A stretch of 9,296 nucleotides of DNA from an uncultured Oscillospiraceae bacterium. Lineage in GTDB: Bacteria; Bacillota_A; Clostridia; Oscillospirales; Oscillospiraceae. A program made the translations under genes and the position numbers. Below the pieces are notes generated by a model that saw nothing but the letters and a program-made list of their open reading frames with translations, had not been told where the DNA came from and ran no database searches. Positions 1-7,356 of this stretch are shown here, one piece after another. Every line of letters begins with the position of its first letter. The stretch's first letter is position 1. The stretch lies in the NCBI GenBank assembly GCA_900770015.1, contig CAAGIU010000316.1:1-9296 (forward strand), in the 5' to 3' direction.

Positions 1-419
1 ACTTCCGCAAGAGTATGCACGTCCAGATCCAGAAGGGCGGCATTGAAATGCTGGTTGCCCGTGGCCAGATGCTGCTGGCGGCCCGCGCGGCAGGTGTCCA
101 GTGCTTCGACACCATGTTCCCCAACATCGACGATATGGAGGGCTTCAAGGCCGAGGTCATCCAGAACCACGAAATGGGCTTTGACGGCAAGAGCATCGTG
201 AACCCTCGTCAGATCGCCTTCGTCCACGAGACTTTCGCTCCCACCCCCAAGGAGATCGCCTACGCCGAGAAGCTGGTTCGCGGCTGTCAGGCTCAGGCGG
301 ATGCCGGTATCGGTGTGTACACCGTGGACGGCAAGATGGTGGACATCCCCTTCTTCGAGGATGCGAAGCGGATCATCGCACTGGCCAAGGCCTGCGGTGT
401 GTATCATGGCGATCTGTAA
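1..419 (+). CDS. citE: Citrate lyase beta subunit (citryl-CoA lyase), 3' part
   Basis: C-terminal ~139 residues of an HpcH/HpaI aldolase-superfamily protein; the 5' end lies outside the window and the reading frame is open from base 3. In citrate lyase the beta subunit cleaves the citryl-thioester on the acyl carrier subunit to oxaloacetate plus acetyl-ACP. Family-typical stretches are visible: FDTMFPNIDDMEGFKAEV, then MGFDGKSIVNPRQI, then FAPTPKEIAYAEKLV, which are the usual CitE C-terminal blocks. The gene ends with TAA and citF follows after 18 bases, so the two are co-transcribed. The acyl-carrier (citD) and ligase (citC) genes would be expected upstream of the window. The paralogous CitE-like and malyl-CoA lyase families share this fold, but adjacency to citF settles the call. 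Confidence 0.93.
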   Translation, partial: FRKSMHVQIQKGGIEMLVARGQMLLAARAAGVQCFDTMFPNIDDMEGFKAEVIQNHEMGFDGKSIVNPRQIAFVHETFAPTPKEIAYAEKLVRGCQAQADAGIGVYTVDGKMVDIPFFEDAKRIIALAKACGVYHGDL

Positions 420-437
420 GAAAGGAGCGAAAGGACA

Positions 438-1997
438 ATGATTAACGCTGTTGGCAGAGATATTCCCGACTACCTGCTGGTAAACGGCAAGGAAGTCTAT
501 CAGGGTAAGAATTACAAGGACGGTCAGCTGGTGAAGAAGGCCACCCCCACCACCGTCCGTCATGAGAAGCCTCAGGAGGACAAGCTCTGCGCTTCCATCC
601 GGGAAGCCTGCGAGAAGTGCGGCGCTCACGACGGCATGACCTTCTCCTTCCACACCGAGTTCCGGAACGGCGACTATGTTGCTTCCATGGTCTGCAAGGT
701 GCTGGTGGAGGAGATGGGCCTGAAGGATCTGCACGTCGCCGCTACCTCTCTGGGTTCCGCACAGGACATTTTCGCCGACTACATGGAGCGGGGCATCATC
801 GTGGAGGCCCAGACCTCCGGCGTTCGCGGCCGGATCGGCGAGGTGATCTCCGCCGGTAAGCTCAAGAACCCCGCCATCATCCGCAGCCACGGCGGTCGTC
901 CCCGTGCCGTGGAGGCTGGTGAAGTCCACATCGACATCGCCTTCCTGGCTGCCGCTACCTCCGACTGCTGCGGTAACGCCAAGGGCACCGGCGGCAAGAA
1001 CAACTGCGGCTCCATGGGCTTTGCCAACCATGACGCCCGGTTCGCCGACCATACCGTTGTCATCACCGACACGCTGGTTCCCTTCCCCAACCTGCCCTCC
1101 TCCATCTCCTGCATCGACGTGGACGCCGTATGCGTGGTGGATGAAGTCGGCGACCCCAAGAAGATTGCCACCAAGGAAGCCCGTATGACCCAGGATCCCC
1201 GGGAACTGATGATGGCCGAGAACGTTGCCAAGGTCATCGCTGCTACCCCCTGGTTTAAGGACGGCTTCTCCTTCCAGACCGGCGTGGGCGGCCCCAGCCT
1301 TGCCGTCAACCGCTTCCTGGAGAACCATATGCGCGAGCGGGATATCAAGATGAGCTTCGCCCTGGGCGGCACTTCCAGCGCCATCTGCGCCTTGCAGGAT
1401 AAGGGCCTGGTCAACTACATTCTGGACACCCAGGACTTCGATCAGGGTGCCGCTGCTCACCTGTTCACCAATCCCCATCATGTGGAGATCGACTTGAGCG
1501 AGTACGCCAACGCCGGCAACAAGGGCGCTTACGTCAACAAGCTGGACTATGTTGTCCTGTCCGCTCTGGAGATCGACACCAAGTTCAACGTCAACGTCAT
1601 CACCGGCTCTGACGGCGTGCTTCGCGGCGCTCCCGGCGGACATCCTGACACCGCTGCTGGCTCCAAGTGCTGCATCATCGTTACGCCACTGACCCGTGGC
1701 CGGATGGCGACCGTCTGCAAGGACGTGGTCACCGTCACCACCCCCGGCGACTGTGTGGATGTGTTGGTCACCGATTACGGCATCGCCGTCAACCCACTGC
1801 GGCCTGACATCATCGAGTGTCTGGATAAGGCGGGCATCCCCCATGTCACTATCGAGTCCCTGCAGGAGAAGGCCTACGAGCTGGTGGGCGAACCCGATCC
1901 CCTGCAGTGGGAGGATCAGGTGGTGGCCATCGTGGAAGCCCGTGACGGCACCATCCTGGACGTTGTCCGCAAGATCAAGCCCTATACCTTTGACTGA
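438..1997 (+). CDS. citF: Citrate lyase alpha subunit (citrate CoA-transferase)
   Basis: A 519-residue protein, close to the usual CitF length. It transfers the acyl carrier thioester from acetyl-ACP to citrate, giving citryl-ACP plus acetate (EC 2.8.3.10), in the cytosolic citrate lyase complex. Recognisable conserved blocks are GMTFSFHTEFRNGDYV (about 66-81), SHGGRPRAVEAGE (150-162), the Cys/Gly-rich CCGNAKGTGGKNNCGSMG (177-194), QTGVGGPSLAV (280-290), FALGGTSSAIC (307-317) and SDGVLRGAPGGHPDTAAG (391-408). These are spread over the two CoA-transferase-like halves. The start at 438 is supported by an AAGGAG at 422-427, ten bases upstream, and a second weaker AAGGA very close to the ATG. No frameshift or truncation is seen. 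It sits directly behind citE and ahead of a citrate transporter gene. Confidence 0.96.
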   Translation: MINAVGRDIPDYLLVNGKEVYQGKNYKDGQLVKKATPTTVRHEKPQEDKLCASIREACEKCGAHDGMTFSFHTEFRNGDYVASMVCKVLVEEMGLKDLHVAATSLGSAQDIFADYMERGIIVEAQTSGVRGRIGEVISAGKLKNPAIIRSHGGRPRAVEAGEVHIDIAFLAAATSDCCGNAKGTGGKNNCGSMGFANHDARFADHTVVITDTLVPFPNLPSSISCIDVDAVCVVDEVGDPKKIATKEARMTQDPRELMMAENVAKVIAATPWFKDGFSFQTGVGGPSLAVNRFLENHMRERDIKMSFALGGTSSAICALQDKGLVNYILDTQDFDQGAAAHLFTNPHHVEIDLSEYANAGNKGAYVNKLDYVVLSALEIDTKFNVNVITGSDGVLRGAPGGHPDTAAGSKCCIIVTPLTRGRMATVCKDVVTVTTPGDCVDVLVTDYGIAVNPLRPDIIECLDKAGIPHVTIESLQEKAYELVGEPDPLQWEDQVVAIVEARDGTILDVVRKIKPYTFD

Positions 1998-2021
1998 TCT
2001 CACCTGAATATAGCGACCCCT

Positions 2022-2120
2022 TCGCCGGAATACCCCTTGGAACTCCCACTGGATAACCTCTTTCATTCACAAAAATCCGTTCAATTTTTGTCACCAGTCC
2101 TTCCACCGGTATTCCGGCGA
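2022..2120 (+). promoter_or_regulatory. Nested inverted repeat in the citF-citM gap
   Basis: The 174-bp gap between citF and the transporter gene contains three nested complementary pairs. The outermost is TCGCCGGAATACC (2022-2034) with GGTATTCCGGCGA (2108-2120), a perfect 13-bp match 73 bases apart. Inside it is ACTGG (2048-2052) with CCAGT (2094-2098). Innermost is ACAAAAAT (2069-2076) with ATTTTTGT (2084-2091) around a 7-base loop. The nesting order allows one continuous stem-loop in RNA. Alternatively the 13-bp arms could be paired operator half-sites for a looping regulator. No clear T-tract follows, so it is not a standard terminator. No promoter was confidently placed. The repeat itself is certain; the function is unknown. 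Confidence 0.7.
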
Positions 2121-2171
2121 GTTCGAACATACCCTTTCCCGAAAACAAAGAAACAGAAAGGATATCATACT

Positions 2172-3467
2172 ATGCTGGCAGCAATCGGTTTTATCCTGAT
2201 GATCGTTTTGATGATCGTCCTCATTAAAAGCTGGGTCAGCCCCCCTGTGGCCTTTATTGGTCTTCCCATCATCGCCGCGCTGTTCGCGGGCTTCGGCTTC
2301 ACGGACATCGGCGGCTTCATCGGTACGGGCATGAAATCCATGCTCTCCACCGCAGTCCTGTTCGTCTTCTCCATTTCCTATTTCACCCTGATGGATGAGA
2401 TCGGACTGTTTGACCCCATTATCAATGCCCTGACCAAAAAGGCGGGCAAGAATATCCCCATGATCCTCGTGGCTGTCCTGCTGACCACCTTTGTGGCCCA
2501 TCTGGACGGCTCCGGCGCTACCACCTTCCTGATCGTTGTCCCCGCATTCCTGCCCATCTTCAAGCGGCTGGGCTTCCGGCCCCAGGCGCTGCTGGGCCTG
2601 ATGTGCGGCCCCTACGCCGTGATGAACATTCTGCCCTGGGGCGGCCCCACCATGCGTGCCGCCACCGTGGCGGGTGTGGAGACCGGTGATCTGTATTCCT
2701 TCATCATCCCCGGCGTCATCGTGATCGCCCTGTGCGCTTTCCTGAACGCGGTGGTCGTGTACTTCCTGGAAAAGAAGAATCAGACCACTCTGGCGGTTGC
2801 TGCTGCCGAGCCTGTGGAAGCAGTCGAGGAGGAGACCCCCAAAAAGCGGGATTGGCACTACTGGTTCAATCTGGCGCTGACTCTGGTCATGCTGGTGTTC
2901 CTGTTCTTGGATACTCCCATGCCCCTGTACTCCATCTTCATGATCGCCTATGCAATCGCTCTGGTGGTGAACTTCCCCGACGTCAAGACCCAGAATAAGA
3001 AGATCAAGTCTCTGGGCCAGAACGCCATGGTCATGACCGTCACCCTGTTCTCCGTCGGCATCTTCATGGGCGTCATCACCGGCACCGGCATGGTGGAAGC
3101 CATGGCAAACGCCATCGTGGGTGTGCTGCCTGCTTCCATGGCACCCCATATGCACTGGTTCATGGCGCTGTTCAGCGTGCCTCTGATGATGATTCTTGGC
3201 ACCGATGCCTTCTACTATGCCCTGCTTCCCATCATCATGGGTGTTGTGGCTCCCTTCGGTGTTGCTGCTGAGGCCGTCGCCGCAACCTTCCTGCTCACCG
3301 CCACCTTCGGCACCCCCGTCAGCCCCTCTGTGGCCGCTGTGTATGTGGGGCTGGGCCTTGCGGATGTATCCATTGGCGACCACATCAAGTACTCCCTCCG
3401 GCTGGTCTGGCCCATGAGCATTATCACACTGCTGGGCGCGACCCTGCTGGGCGTCATTCCCTTCTGA
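2172..3467 (+). CDS. citM: CitMHS-family metal-citrate/proton symporter
   Basis: A 431-residue polytopic membrane protein matching the CitMHS family (citrate-Mg2+ or citrate-Ca2+ coupled to H+). It opens with MLAAIGFILMIVLMIVLIKS, much like Bacillus CitM. It carries the family re-entrant-type motifs HLDGSGATTFL (110-120) and NILPWGGPTMRAA (152-164), then GTDAFYYALLPI (343-354) and FGTPVSPSVAAVYVGLGL (379-396) in the C-terminal half. A charged cytoplasmic linker with many Glu residues (about 213-226) separates the two halves. The start was set at ATG 2172, nine bases after AAAGGA (2157-2162); an in-frame extension to 2037 would translate through the inverted repeat and has no family support. 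Position behind citEF supports citrate as the substrate. Specificity for Mg versus Ca complexes cannot be read from the sequence. Confidence 0.92.
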   Translation: MLAAIGFILMIVLMIVLIKSWVSPPVAFIGLPIIAALFAGFGFTDIGGFIGTGMKSMLSTAVLFVFSISYFTLMDEIGLFDPIINALTKKAGKNIPMILVAVLLTTFVAHLDGSGATTFLIVVPAFLPIFKRLGFRPQALLGLMCGPYAVMNILPWGGPTMRAATVAGVETGDLYSFIIPGVIVIALCAFLNAVVVYFLEKKNQTTLAVAAAEPVEAVEEETPKKRDWHYWFNLALTLVMLVFLFLDTPMPLYSIFMIAYAIALVVNFPDVKTQNKKIKSLGQNAMVMTVTLFSVGIFMGVITGTGMVEAMANAIVGVLPASMAPHMHWFMALFSVPLMMILGTDAFYYALLPIIMGVVAPFGVAAEAVAATFLLTATFGTPVSPSVAAVYVGLGLADVSIGDHIKYSLRLVWPMSIITLLGATLLGVIPF

Positions 3468-3489
3468 TTTTTTCCTCCCTTCTTACTTA

Positions 3490-3523
3490 CCGGGCCGCCT
3501 GCTGACAGACATGGGCGGCCCGG
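3490..3523 (+). terminator. GC-rich hairpin between citM and lrgA (weak terminator or processing stem)
   Basis: CCGGGCCGCC (3490-3499) pairs perfectly with GGCGGCCCGG (3514-3523) around a 14-base loop. What follows is CCCTTCTATATT, a poor U-tract, and the lrgA ribosome site begins 13 bases later. It may terminate part of the transcripts and lower lrgAB expression relative to the citrate genes, or protect the upstream mRNA 3' end. There is no room for a separate promoter between the stem and lrgA. Confidence 0.6.
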
Positions 3524-3546
3524 CCCTTCTATATTGAGGTAATGAA

Positions 3547-3900
3547 ATGAACTATCTATTCCAGCTTTTACGAATTCTGGGCTTCTGCCTTTTGGGGGAA
3601 CTGCTGCACTGGCTGCTGCCCCTGCCGGTGCCGGCCAGCATCTATGGTCTGGTGCTCCTGCTGCTGGCGCTGAAAAAAGGCTTCGTCAAATTGGAGCAGG
3701 TAAAGCAGACCGGCAATTTCCTGACGGGAATTTTCCCGCTGTTGTTCATTCCGGGGGCGGTTGGTGTCATGGAGCTGTGGGAGCTGCTGGGGAAACTCTG
3801 GCTTCCTATCCTGCTGGCCCTTGTGCCTGTCACCCTGCTGACCTTTGCAGCATCCGGCTGGGTGACCCAGCGGCTTGCTGGGAGGAAAGGCCATGACTGA
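3547..3900 (+). CDS. lrgA: LrgA/CidA-family membrane protein
   Basis: A 117-residue protein with four predicted membrane segments, typical of the CidA/LrgA holin-like family. The family hallmark LPLPVPASIYGL is at 24-35 and FIPGAVGVM at 67-75; the tail is short and basic. LrgA pairs with LrgB. The pair was first linked to murein hydrolase control and cell lysis in Staphylococcus, while homologues in Bacillus subtilis (PftAB) and Streptococcus mutans act in pyruvate transport. Start ATG 3547 follows GAGGT (3536-3540) with six-base spacing. It overlaps lrgB by eight bases, so translation is probably coupled. No lytSR-type regulator is nearby. Placement behind citrate lyase and citrate transport genes favours a metabolite (pyruvate or related acid) transport role; that is inference. 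Confidence 0.9.
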   Translation: MNYLFQLLRILGFCLLGELLHWLLPLPVPASIYGLVLLLLALKKGFVKLEQVKQTGNFLTGIFPLLFIPGAVGVMELWELLGKLWLPILLALVPVTLLTFAASGWVTQRLAGRKGHD

Positions 3901-4591
3901 TTTTTTGAACACTTCCTCCGTCTGGGGCGCGGTCATTACCATCGGTGCCTTCGCTTTGGGAACACTCCTGCACCGAAAGACCAAAGCTCCCTGGTGCAAT
4001 CCGCTGCTGCTTGGCAGCGTGTTTGTCATCGTGCTACTCAGTGCCCTGAAGATCCCTTACCCGGATTACAAACAGAGCGCCTCACCGCTGACCTGCCTGC
4101 TGTTCCCTGCGACAGTAAGTCTAGCAATTCCGCTGTACGAGCAATGGGAGCTGCTGAAAAAGAACCTGGCCGCGATTCTCGCGGGCATCATGGCGGGCGT
4201 TCTTACCAGCGTCGTAAGCATTGCGCTGATCTGCTTGGTTTTCCAGCTGGATGCCGCGTCTGCCGTCAGCCTGCTGCCCAAATCCGTCACCACCGCCATT
4301 GGCGTGGACGTTGCCACGGAACTGGGCGGCATTCCGGCACTGACCACCGCTGTGATCATTCTGACGGGCATTATCGGCAATCTCATGGCAGCCGGAGCCT
4401 GCAAGCTTCTGCGGCTCACCAACCCCATAGCCAGAGGGATCGCCATCGGCACCTCCTCTCATGCCATTGGAACTGCCAAAGCGCTGGAAATGGGGCCGGT
4501 GGAGGGAGCCATGAGCAGCCTGTCCATCGCGGTAGCTGGGATTCTGACCGCTGTGCTGTGCCCCCTTGCCGGAACGATTCTGTTTGGGTAG
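3893..4591 (+). CDS. lrgB: LrgB/CidB-family membrane protein
   Basis: A 232-residue multi-pass membrane protein of the LrgB family, the obligate partner of LrgA. Conserved blocks are FPATVSLAIPLYEQW (71-85), LLPKSVTTAIGVDVA (127-141), GGIPALTT (145-152) and GTSSHAIGTAKALEMGP (186-202), the last being strongly diagnostic. I chose ATG 3893, seven bases behind GGAGG (3881-3885), over an upstream in-frame TTG at 3875 that precedes the ribosome site. The ATG lies inside the end of lrgA, in keeping with a coupled two-gene unit. Length is normal for the family. The pair probably forms one transporter; the substrate here is not proven by sequence. Confidence 0.92.
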   Translation: MTDFLNTSSVWGAVITIGAFALGTLLHRKTKAPWCNPLLLGSVFVIVLLSALKIPYPDYKQSASPLTCLLFPATVSLAIPLYEQWELLKKNLAAILAGIMAGVLTSVVSIALICLVFQLDAASAVSLLPKSVTTAIGVDVATELGGIPALTTAVIILTGIIGNLMAAGACKLLRLTNPIARGIAIGTSSHAIGTAKALEMGPVEGAMSSLSIAVAGILTAVLCPLAGTILFG

Positions 4592-4940
4592 GCTGTTCCT
4601 TGATGTTATGAATCTTTCGAATGCCTTCCCATTCCATAAAAGACTGTTTCTGCACTATGCACAAAGGCTTTTGTTTGGCTTTGTGTGGGTTGCCCAAAAG
4701 AAATTCCTAATTTCGGGTAATCTGCCCTCTATTCCACTTTGGACTGCATTTTCAGTCGATTATTGAATTTCACAGAATGTAAAATCCATGATAAGGTTGT
4801 GTCAGAAGAAAAAGCTACAACTAAGGAGGGATGGTAACGGCAATTGAACCAACGGCGCACAGTTCAGAAAATCCCGGCAGCACTTCCCTTTTTCAGAAAA
4901 ACAGTGTAAAATGAAATCAAAAAAATAGGAGGAATACACC
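4592..4940. other. Gene-free stretch separating the two transcription units
   Basis: 349 bases, visibly more A/T-rich than the flanking genes, without a convincing coding sequence. Small hairpins are present: CACAAAG (4660-4666) with CTTTGTG (4679-4685), and GACTG (4742-4746) with CAGTC (4753-4757). None has a terminator-like T-run. A possible promoter is TTGAAT (4763-4768) with CATGAT (4787-4792) at 18-base spacing, which would give a leader of about 140 bases. An AAGGAGG at 4823-4829 sits only one base before an ATG, so it is probably not a working start. The stretch most likely holds the promoter and leader of the downstream permease operon. Confidence 0.6.
4884..4912 (+). promoter_or_regulatory. 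Possible promoter just upstream of the SLC13 permease gene
   Basis: A TAAAAT -10-like box at 4907-4912 (five of six to consensus) lies 17 bases behind a poor -35-like TTCCCT (4884-4889). Transcription would begin near 4919, giving a very short leader before the AGGAGG at 4927-4932. The weak -35 makes this uncertain; the alternative at 4763-4792 is about as likely. Confidence 0.3.
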
Positions 4941-6194
4941 ATGCTTCCCGTTATCGCACTTCTGTTCCTGGTAGCCGCAATCGTCATCGGCTTTGTTCGG
5001 CACATCAACGTTGGCTTTACCTGTCTGGGCCTTGCCCTGATCCTGGGCCTCATCGGCGGGGTCAGCACCAGCACCATTCTGGGCGGCTTCCCCAGTAAGC
5101 TGTTCATGACCCTTCTGGGCACCATGTTCTTTTTCAGCCTCCTGCAGGAGAATCATACCCTGGAGCTGCTCTCCAAGAAGATGGTCAATCTTGTGGGAAA
5201 GAAGCACTTCCTGATCCCCATCATCATTTATGTGGTTTCCTACATCATGTCCGCTGCCGGCCCCGGCGCTATCTCCGTGCAGACCGTCATGATCATCTTC
5301 GCCGTGGCGCTGGCCGTGCAGATGAATGCCTCTCCCATTCTCCTTGGCAGCATGGCGATTCTGGGAGCCGTGGGCGGAACCACCTCTCCCATCGCCCTGA
5401 CTGGTATTCTGGTTACCGATCTGACCGCGGAGATCGAGGGCTTGTCTGGCGTGGCCCAGCCTGTCTTCATCGGTGTCAGCATCGCCAATCTGATCTGCGC
5501 CATTGTTGTGTACATCGTTTTCGGCGGCCTGAAGCTCAAGGGTGAATCCGATATCAAAGGAAACCTGCCCGCATTCACCAAGAACCAGATCATCTGCATC
5601 GCGGCGCTGCTGGTTATGGTCGTGGCAGTCGTTGGCTTTAAGTACGATGTCGGTCTGGTCTGCTTCACCCTTTCCCTGATCCTGATGCTGCTGGGTGCCG
5701 TCAACGAGAAGGCTTCCCTGAAGCTCATCCCCTGGAGCGTCCTGATTCTGATCTGCGGCGTGAACGTGCTGATGGCTGTCACCAAGGCGCTTGGAGGCAT
5801 CGATCTGCTGGCTGACCTGCTGGCTTCCCTGATGAATAAGGTCACTGCCTGCCCCATTATGGGCCTGACTGCCGGAATCATGAGCTGGTTCAGCTCTGCC
5901 AACGGCGTAGTCTTCCCCACGCTAATCCCCACCGTCCCGGCCATCGCGGCCAATGTGGGCAGCGGCGTTTCCGCAGTGGAAATGATCATGGCCATTGTGG
6001 GCGGCGCCACCGTGGCTGGTATAAGCCCCATGTCCACCGGCGGCAGCCTGATCCTGGCCTCCTACACCCAGGGCAAAGAGGTTTCCGACAAGGAGCAGTC
6101 CGACATCTTCGCAAAACTGTTCATCACTTCCTTCGGCTGCGTTCTGGTGATCGTGGTGTTCGCGCTGGTTGGCGGCTTCAAGCTGTTCTGCTGA
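4941..6194 (+). CDS. SLC13/MatC-like carboxylate permease
   Basis: A 417-residue protein with about eleven hydrophobic segments. The N-terminal half resembles the MatC_N dicarboxylate carrier family: INVGFTCLGLALILG (22-36), LGGFPSKLFMTLLG (47-60), then AAGPGAISVQTV (105-116). The two halves carry matching signature loops, GGTTSPIALTG (145-155) and SSANGVVFPTLIPT (318-331) with GISPMSTGGSLILA (360-373). This is the inverted-repeat layout known for the ion-transporter superfamily of di- and tricarboxylate carriers. Start ATG 4941 follows AGGAGG (4927-4932) with eight-base spacing. The lactonase gene follows after 17 bases. The substrate is probably a small di- or tricarboxylate (malonate, malate or a related acid), but it cannot be assigned from sequence. 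It is not closely similar to the CitMHS protein upstream, so this is a second, different acid transporter. Confidence 0.82.
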   Translation: MLPVIALLFLVAAIVIGFVRHINVGFTCLGLALILGLIGGVSTSTILGGFPSKLFMTLLGTMFFFSLLQENHTLELLSKKMVNLVGKKHFLIPIIIYVVSYIMSAAGPGAISVQTVMIIFAVALAVQMNASPILLGSMAILGAVGGTTSPIALTGILVTDLTAEIEGLSGVAQPVFIGVSIANLICAIVVYIVFGGLKLKGESDIKGNLPAFTKNQIICIAALLVMVVAVVGFKYDVGLVCFTLSLILMLLGAVNEKASLKLIPWSVLILICGVNVLMAVTKALGGIDLLADLLASLMNKVTACPIMGLTAGIMSWFSSANGVVFPTLIPTVPAIAANVGSGVSAVEMIMAIVGGATVAGISPMSTGGSLILASYTQGKEVSDKEQSDIFAKLFITSFGCVLVIVVFALVGGFKLFC

Positions 6195-6211
6195 TATAAG
6201 GAGGAAAAAAG

Positions 6212-7249
6212 ATGAGCAATATCGCTTATATCGGATGCCGCACCACCAAGGAACGCAACGCCCGGGGCAAGGGCATCCGCGTTATGAAAGCGGAGCAAAA
6301 CCACTGGGAGCAGATCCAACTGGTGGAGGACCTGGTCAATCCCTCCTTTCAGTGCATGGATCACACCGGTAAGTACCTGTATTCCATTCACGGAGATTTC
6401 AGCGAGATCAGCGCGTTCCGCGTAGCGGAGGACGGCAGGCTCACTTACCTGAACACCGTATCAACCGGCGGCGTAAACCCCGTGCATCTGTCTGTGGACA
6501 AGACCAACCGCTGGGTATTTGTGGCGAATCTCCAGACCGGCACTGTGGCGCTCATTCCCCGCGGCGCGGACGGAAGTCTGGAGCCGCTGAAGGAGCTGTA
6601 CACGATCCCCGGAAACGGGGAGGGAATGGTATCCCATCCCCATCAGGTCATGCAGGACCCCACCGGGAACTACCTGATCGTCTCCTGTCAGGGCCGGAAG
6701 GCCGGCTTCGGCCAGGTGGATGTGTTCCGCATTCATTCTCAGGAGGGCACTCTGGAAAAGACCTGTACCGTCCGCTCCCGGGAGATCGCGGAGCCGAGAC
6801 ACTTCGTGTTCCATCCCACTCAAAACTGGTGTTACGGTGTCAATGAAAAGGACTATTCCGTCACGGCGTACACCTTCGACTTTGAAAACGGCATTCTGAC
6901 GCCCCGTCAGATTCTCCCCACGCTGCCCGACACCTACACCGGCGACGGCTGGGCCAGCGGGATCGTGATGATGCCGGACGGCAGACACGTTGTCGTGTCC
7001 AACCGCAAGCATGATAGCATCACCAGCTTCCGCATTCGGGAGGACGGACTGCTGCAATACTGCGACTGTGTAAAAACCGGTGGCGGTCAGCCCCGTTTCA
7101 TTACGGTCAGTCCCTGGGGCACCGTGATTGCGGCAAACGAAACCACCGACCTGATCACAGAGTTCTCTCTGGACGCGCAGACAGGTAAGTTTACTAATAC
7201 CGGATGGGAAATGGTATCCGAAAGCCCGGTATGCCTCATTTTTGCATAA
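6212..7249 (+). CDS. Lactonase-family beta-propeller protein (YbhE/Pgl-like)
   Basis: A 345-residue cytosolic protein (no signal peptide) of the family that includes 6-phosphogluconolactonase YbhE and fungal carboxy-cis,cis-muconate cyclase. The blade repeats are readable: NPSFQCMDHTGKYLYSIH (43-60), NPVHLSVDKTNRWVFVAN (89-106), SHPHQVMQDPTGNYLIVS (141-158), EPRHFVFHPTQNWCYGVNE (194-212), ASGIVMMPDGRHVVVSNR (248-265) and QPRFITVSPWGTVIAANE (293-310). The HPHQ and RHFVFHP blocks correspond to the most conserved family positions. Start 6212 has AAGGAGG at 6198-6204. Members hydrolyse lactones of sugars or organic acids; coupling to a carboxylate permease rather than to pentose-phosphate genes hints at a carboxylic-acid lactone substrate, which is a guess. 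Plain 6-phosphogluconolactonase remains possible. Confidence 0.85.
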   Translation: MSNIAYIGCRTTKERNARGKGIRVMKAEQNHWEQIQLVEDLVNPSFQCMDHTGKYLYSIHGDFSEISAFRVAEDGRLTYLNTVSTGGVNPVHLSVDKTNRWVFVANLQTGTVALIPRGADGSLEPLKELYTIPGNGEGMVSHPHQVMQDPTGNYLIVSCQGRKAGFGQVDVFRIHSQEGTLEKTCTVRSREIAEPRHFVFHPTQNWCYGVNEKDYSVTAYTFDFENGILTPRQILPTLPDTYTGDGWASGIVMMPDGRHVVVSNRKHDSITSFRIREDGLLQYCDCVKTGGGQPRFITVSPWGTVIAANETTDLITEFSLDAQTGKFTNTGWEMVSESPVCLIFA

Positions 7250-7304
7250 TCCTTGTTCCCTGCCATCCTTAGCCAACTGGGATCGTAAGCGGAACCTCTT
7301 TCTT

Positions 7305-7328
7305 AGGGGGGCGATTTTTCGCCCCCCT
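7305..7328 (+). terminator. Terminator-like hairpin inside the operon, ahead of the oxidoreductase
   Basis: AGGGGGGCGA (7305-7314) pairs perfectly with TCGCCCCCCT (7319-7328) around a TTTT loop. The bases after it are TCTCTCAG, only a partial U-tract. The next gene's AAGGAGGT starts 14 bases later, leaving no space for a promoter after the stem, so this probably acts as a partial terminator/attenuator or an RNA processing barrier between the lactonase and the oxidoreductase genes. Confidence 0.65.
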
Positions 7329-7356
7329 TCTCTCAGAATCAAAAGGAGGTATTGCC

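Noticed and set aside
2037..2171. In-frame N-terminal extension of the citrate transporter.
   Set aside because: It would translate the inverted repeat and has no good ribosome site; the ATG at 2172 has one and gives the family-typical N-terminus.
2091..3383. Long minus-strand open frame opposite the citrate transporter.
   Set aside because: The translation is dominated by His, Gly, Gln and Asp, the usual antisense shadow of a GC-rich membrane protein gene.
3490..3523. Treating the citM-lrgA hairpin as a firm operon end.
   Set aside because: The U-tract is poor and lrgA has no room for its own promoter, so full termination is not supported.
4608..4766. Possible small protein after lrgB.
   Set aside because: There is no ribosome site before the ATG, codon choice is unlike the neighbours and no domain is recognisable.
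4831..4914. 27-residue open frame just after AAGGAGG, upstream of the SLC13 permease.
   Set aside because: The ATG is a single base from the ribosome-site motif, too close for initiation, and the peptide has no leader-like codon run.
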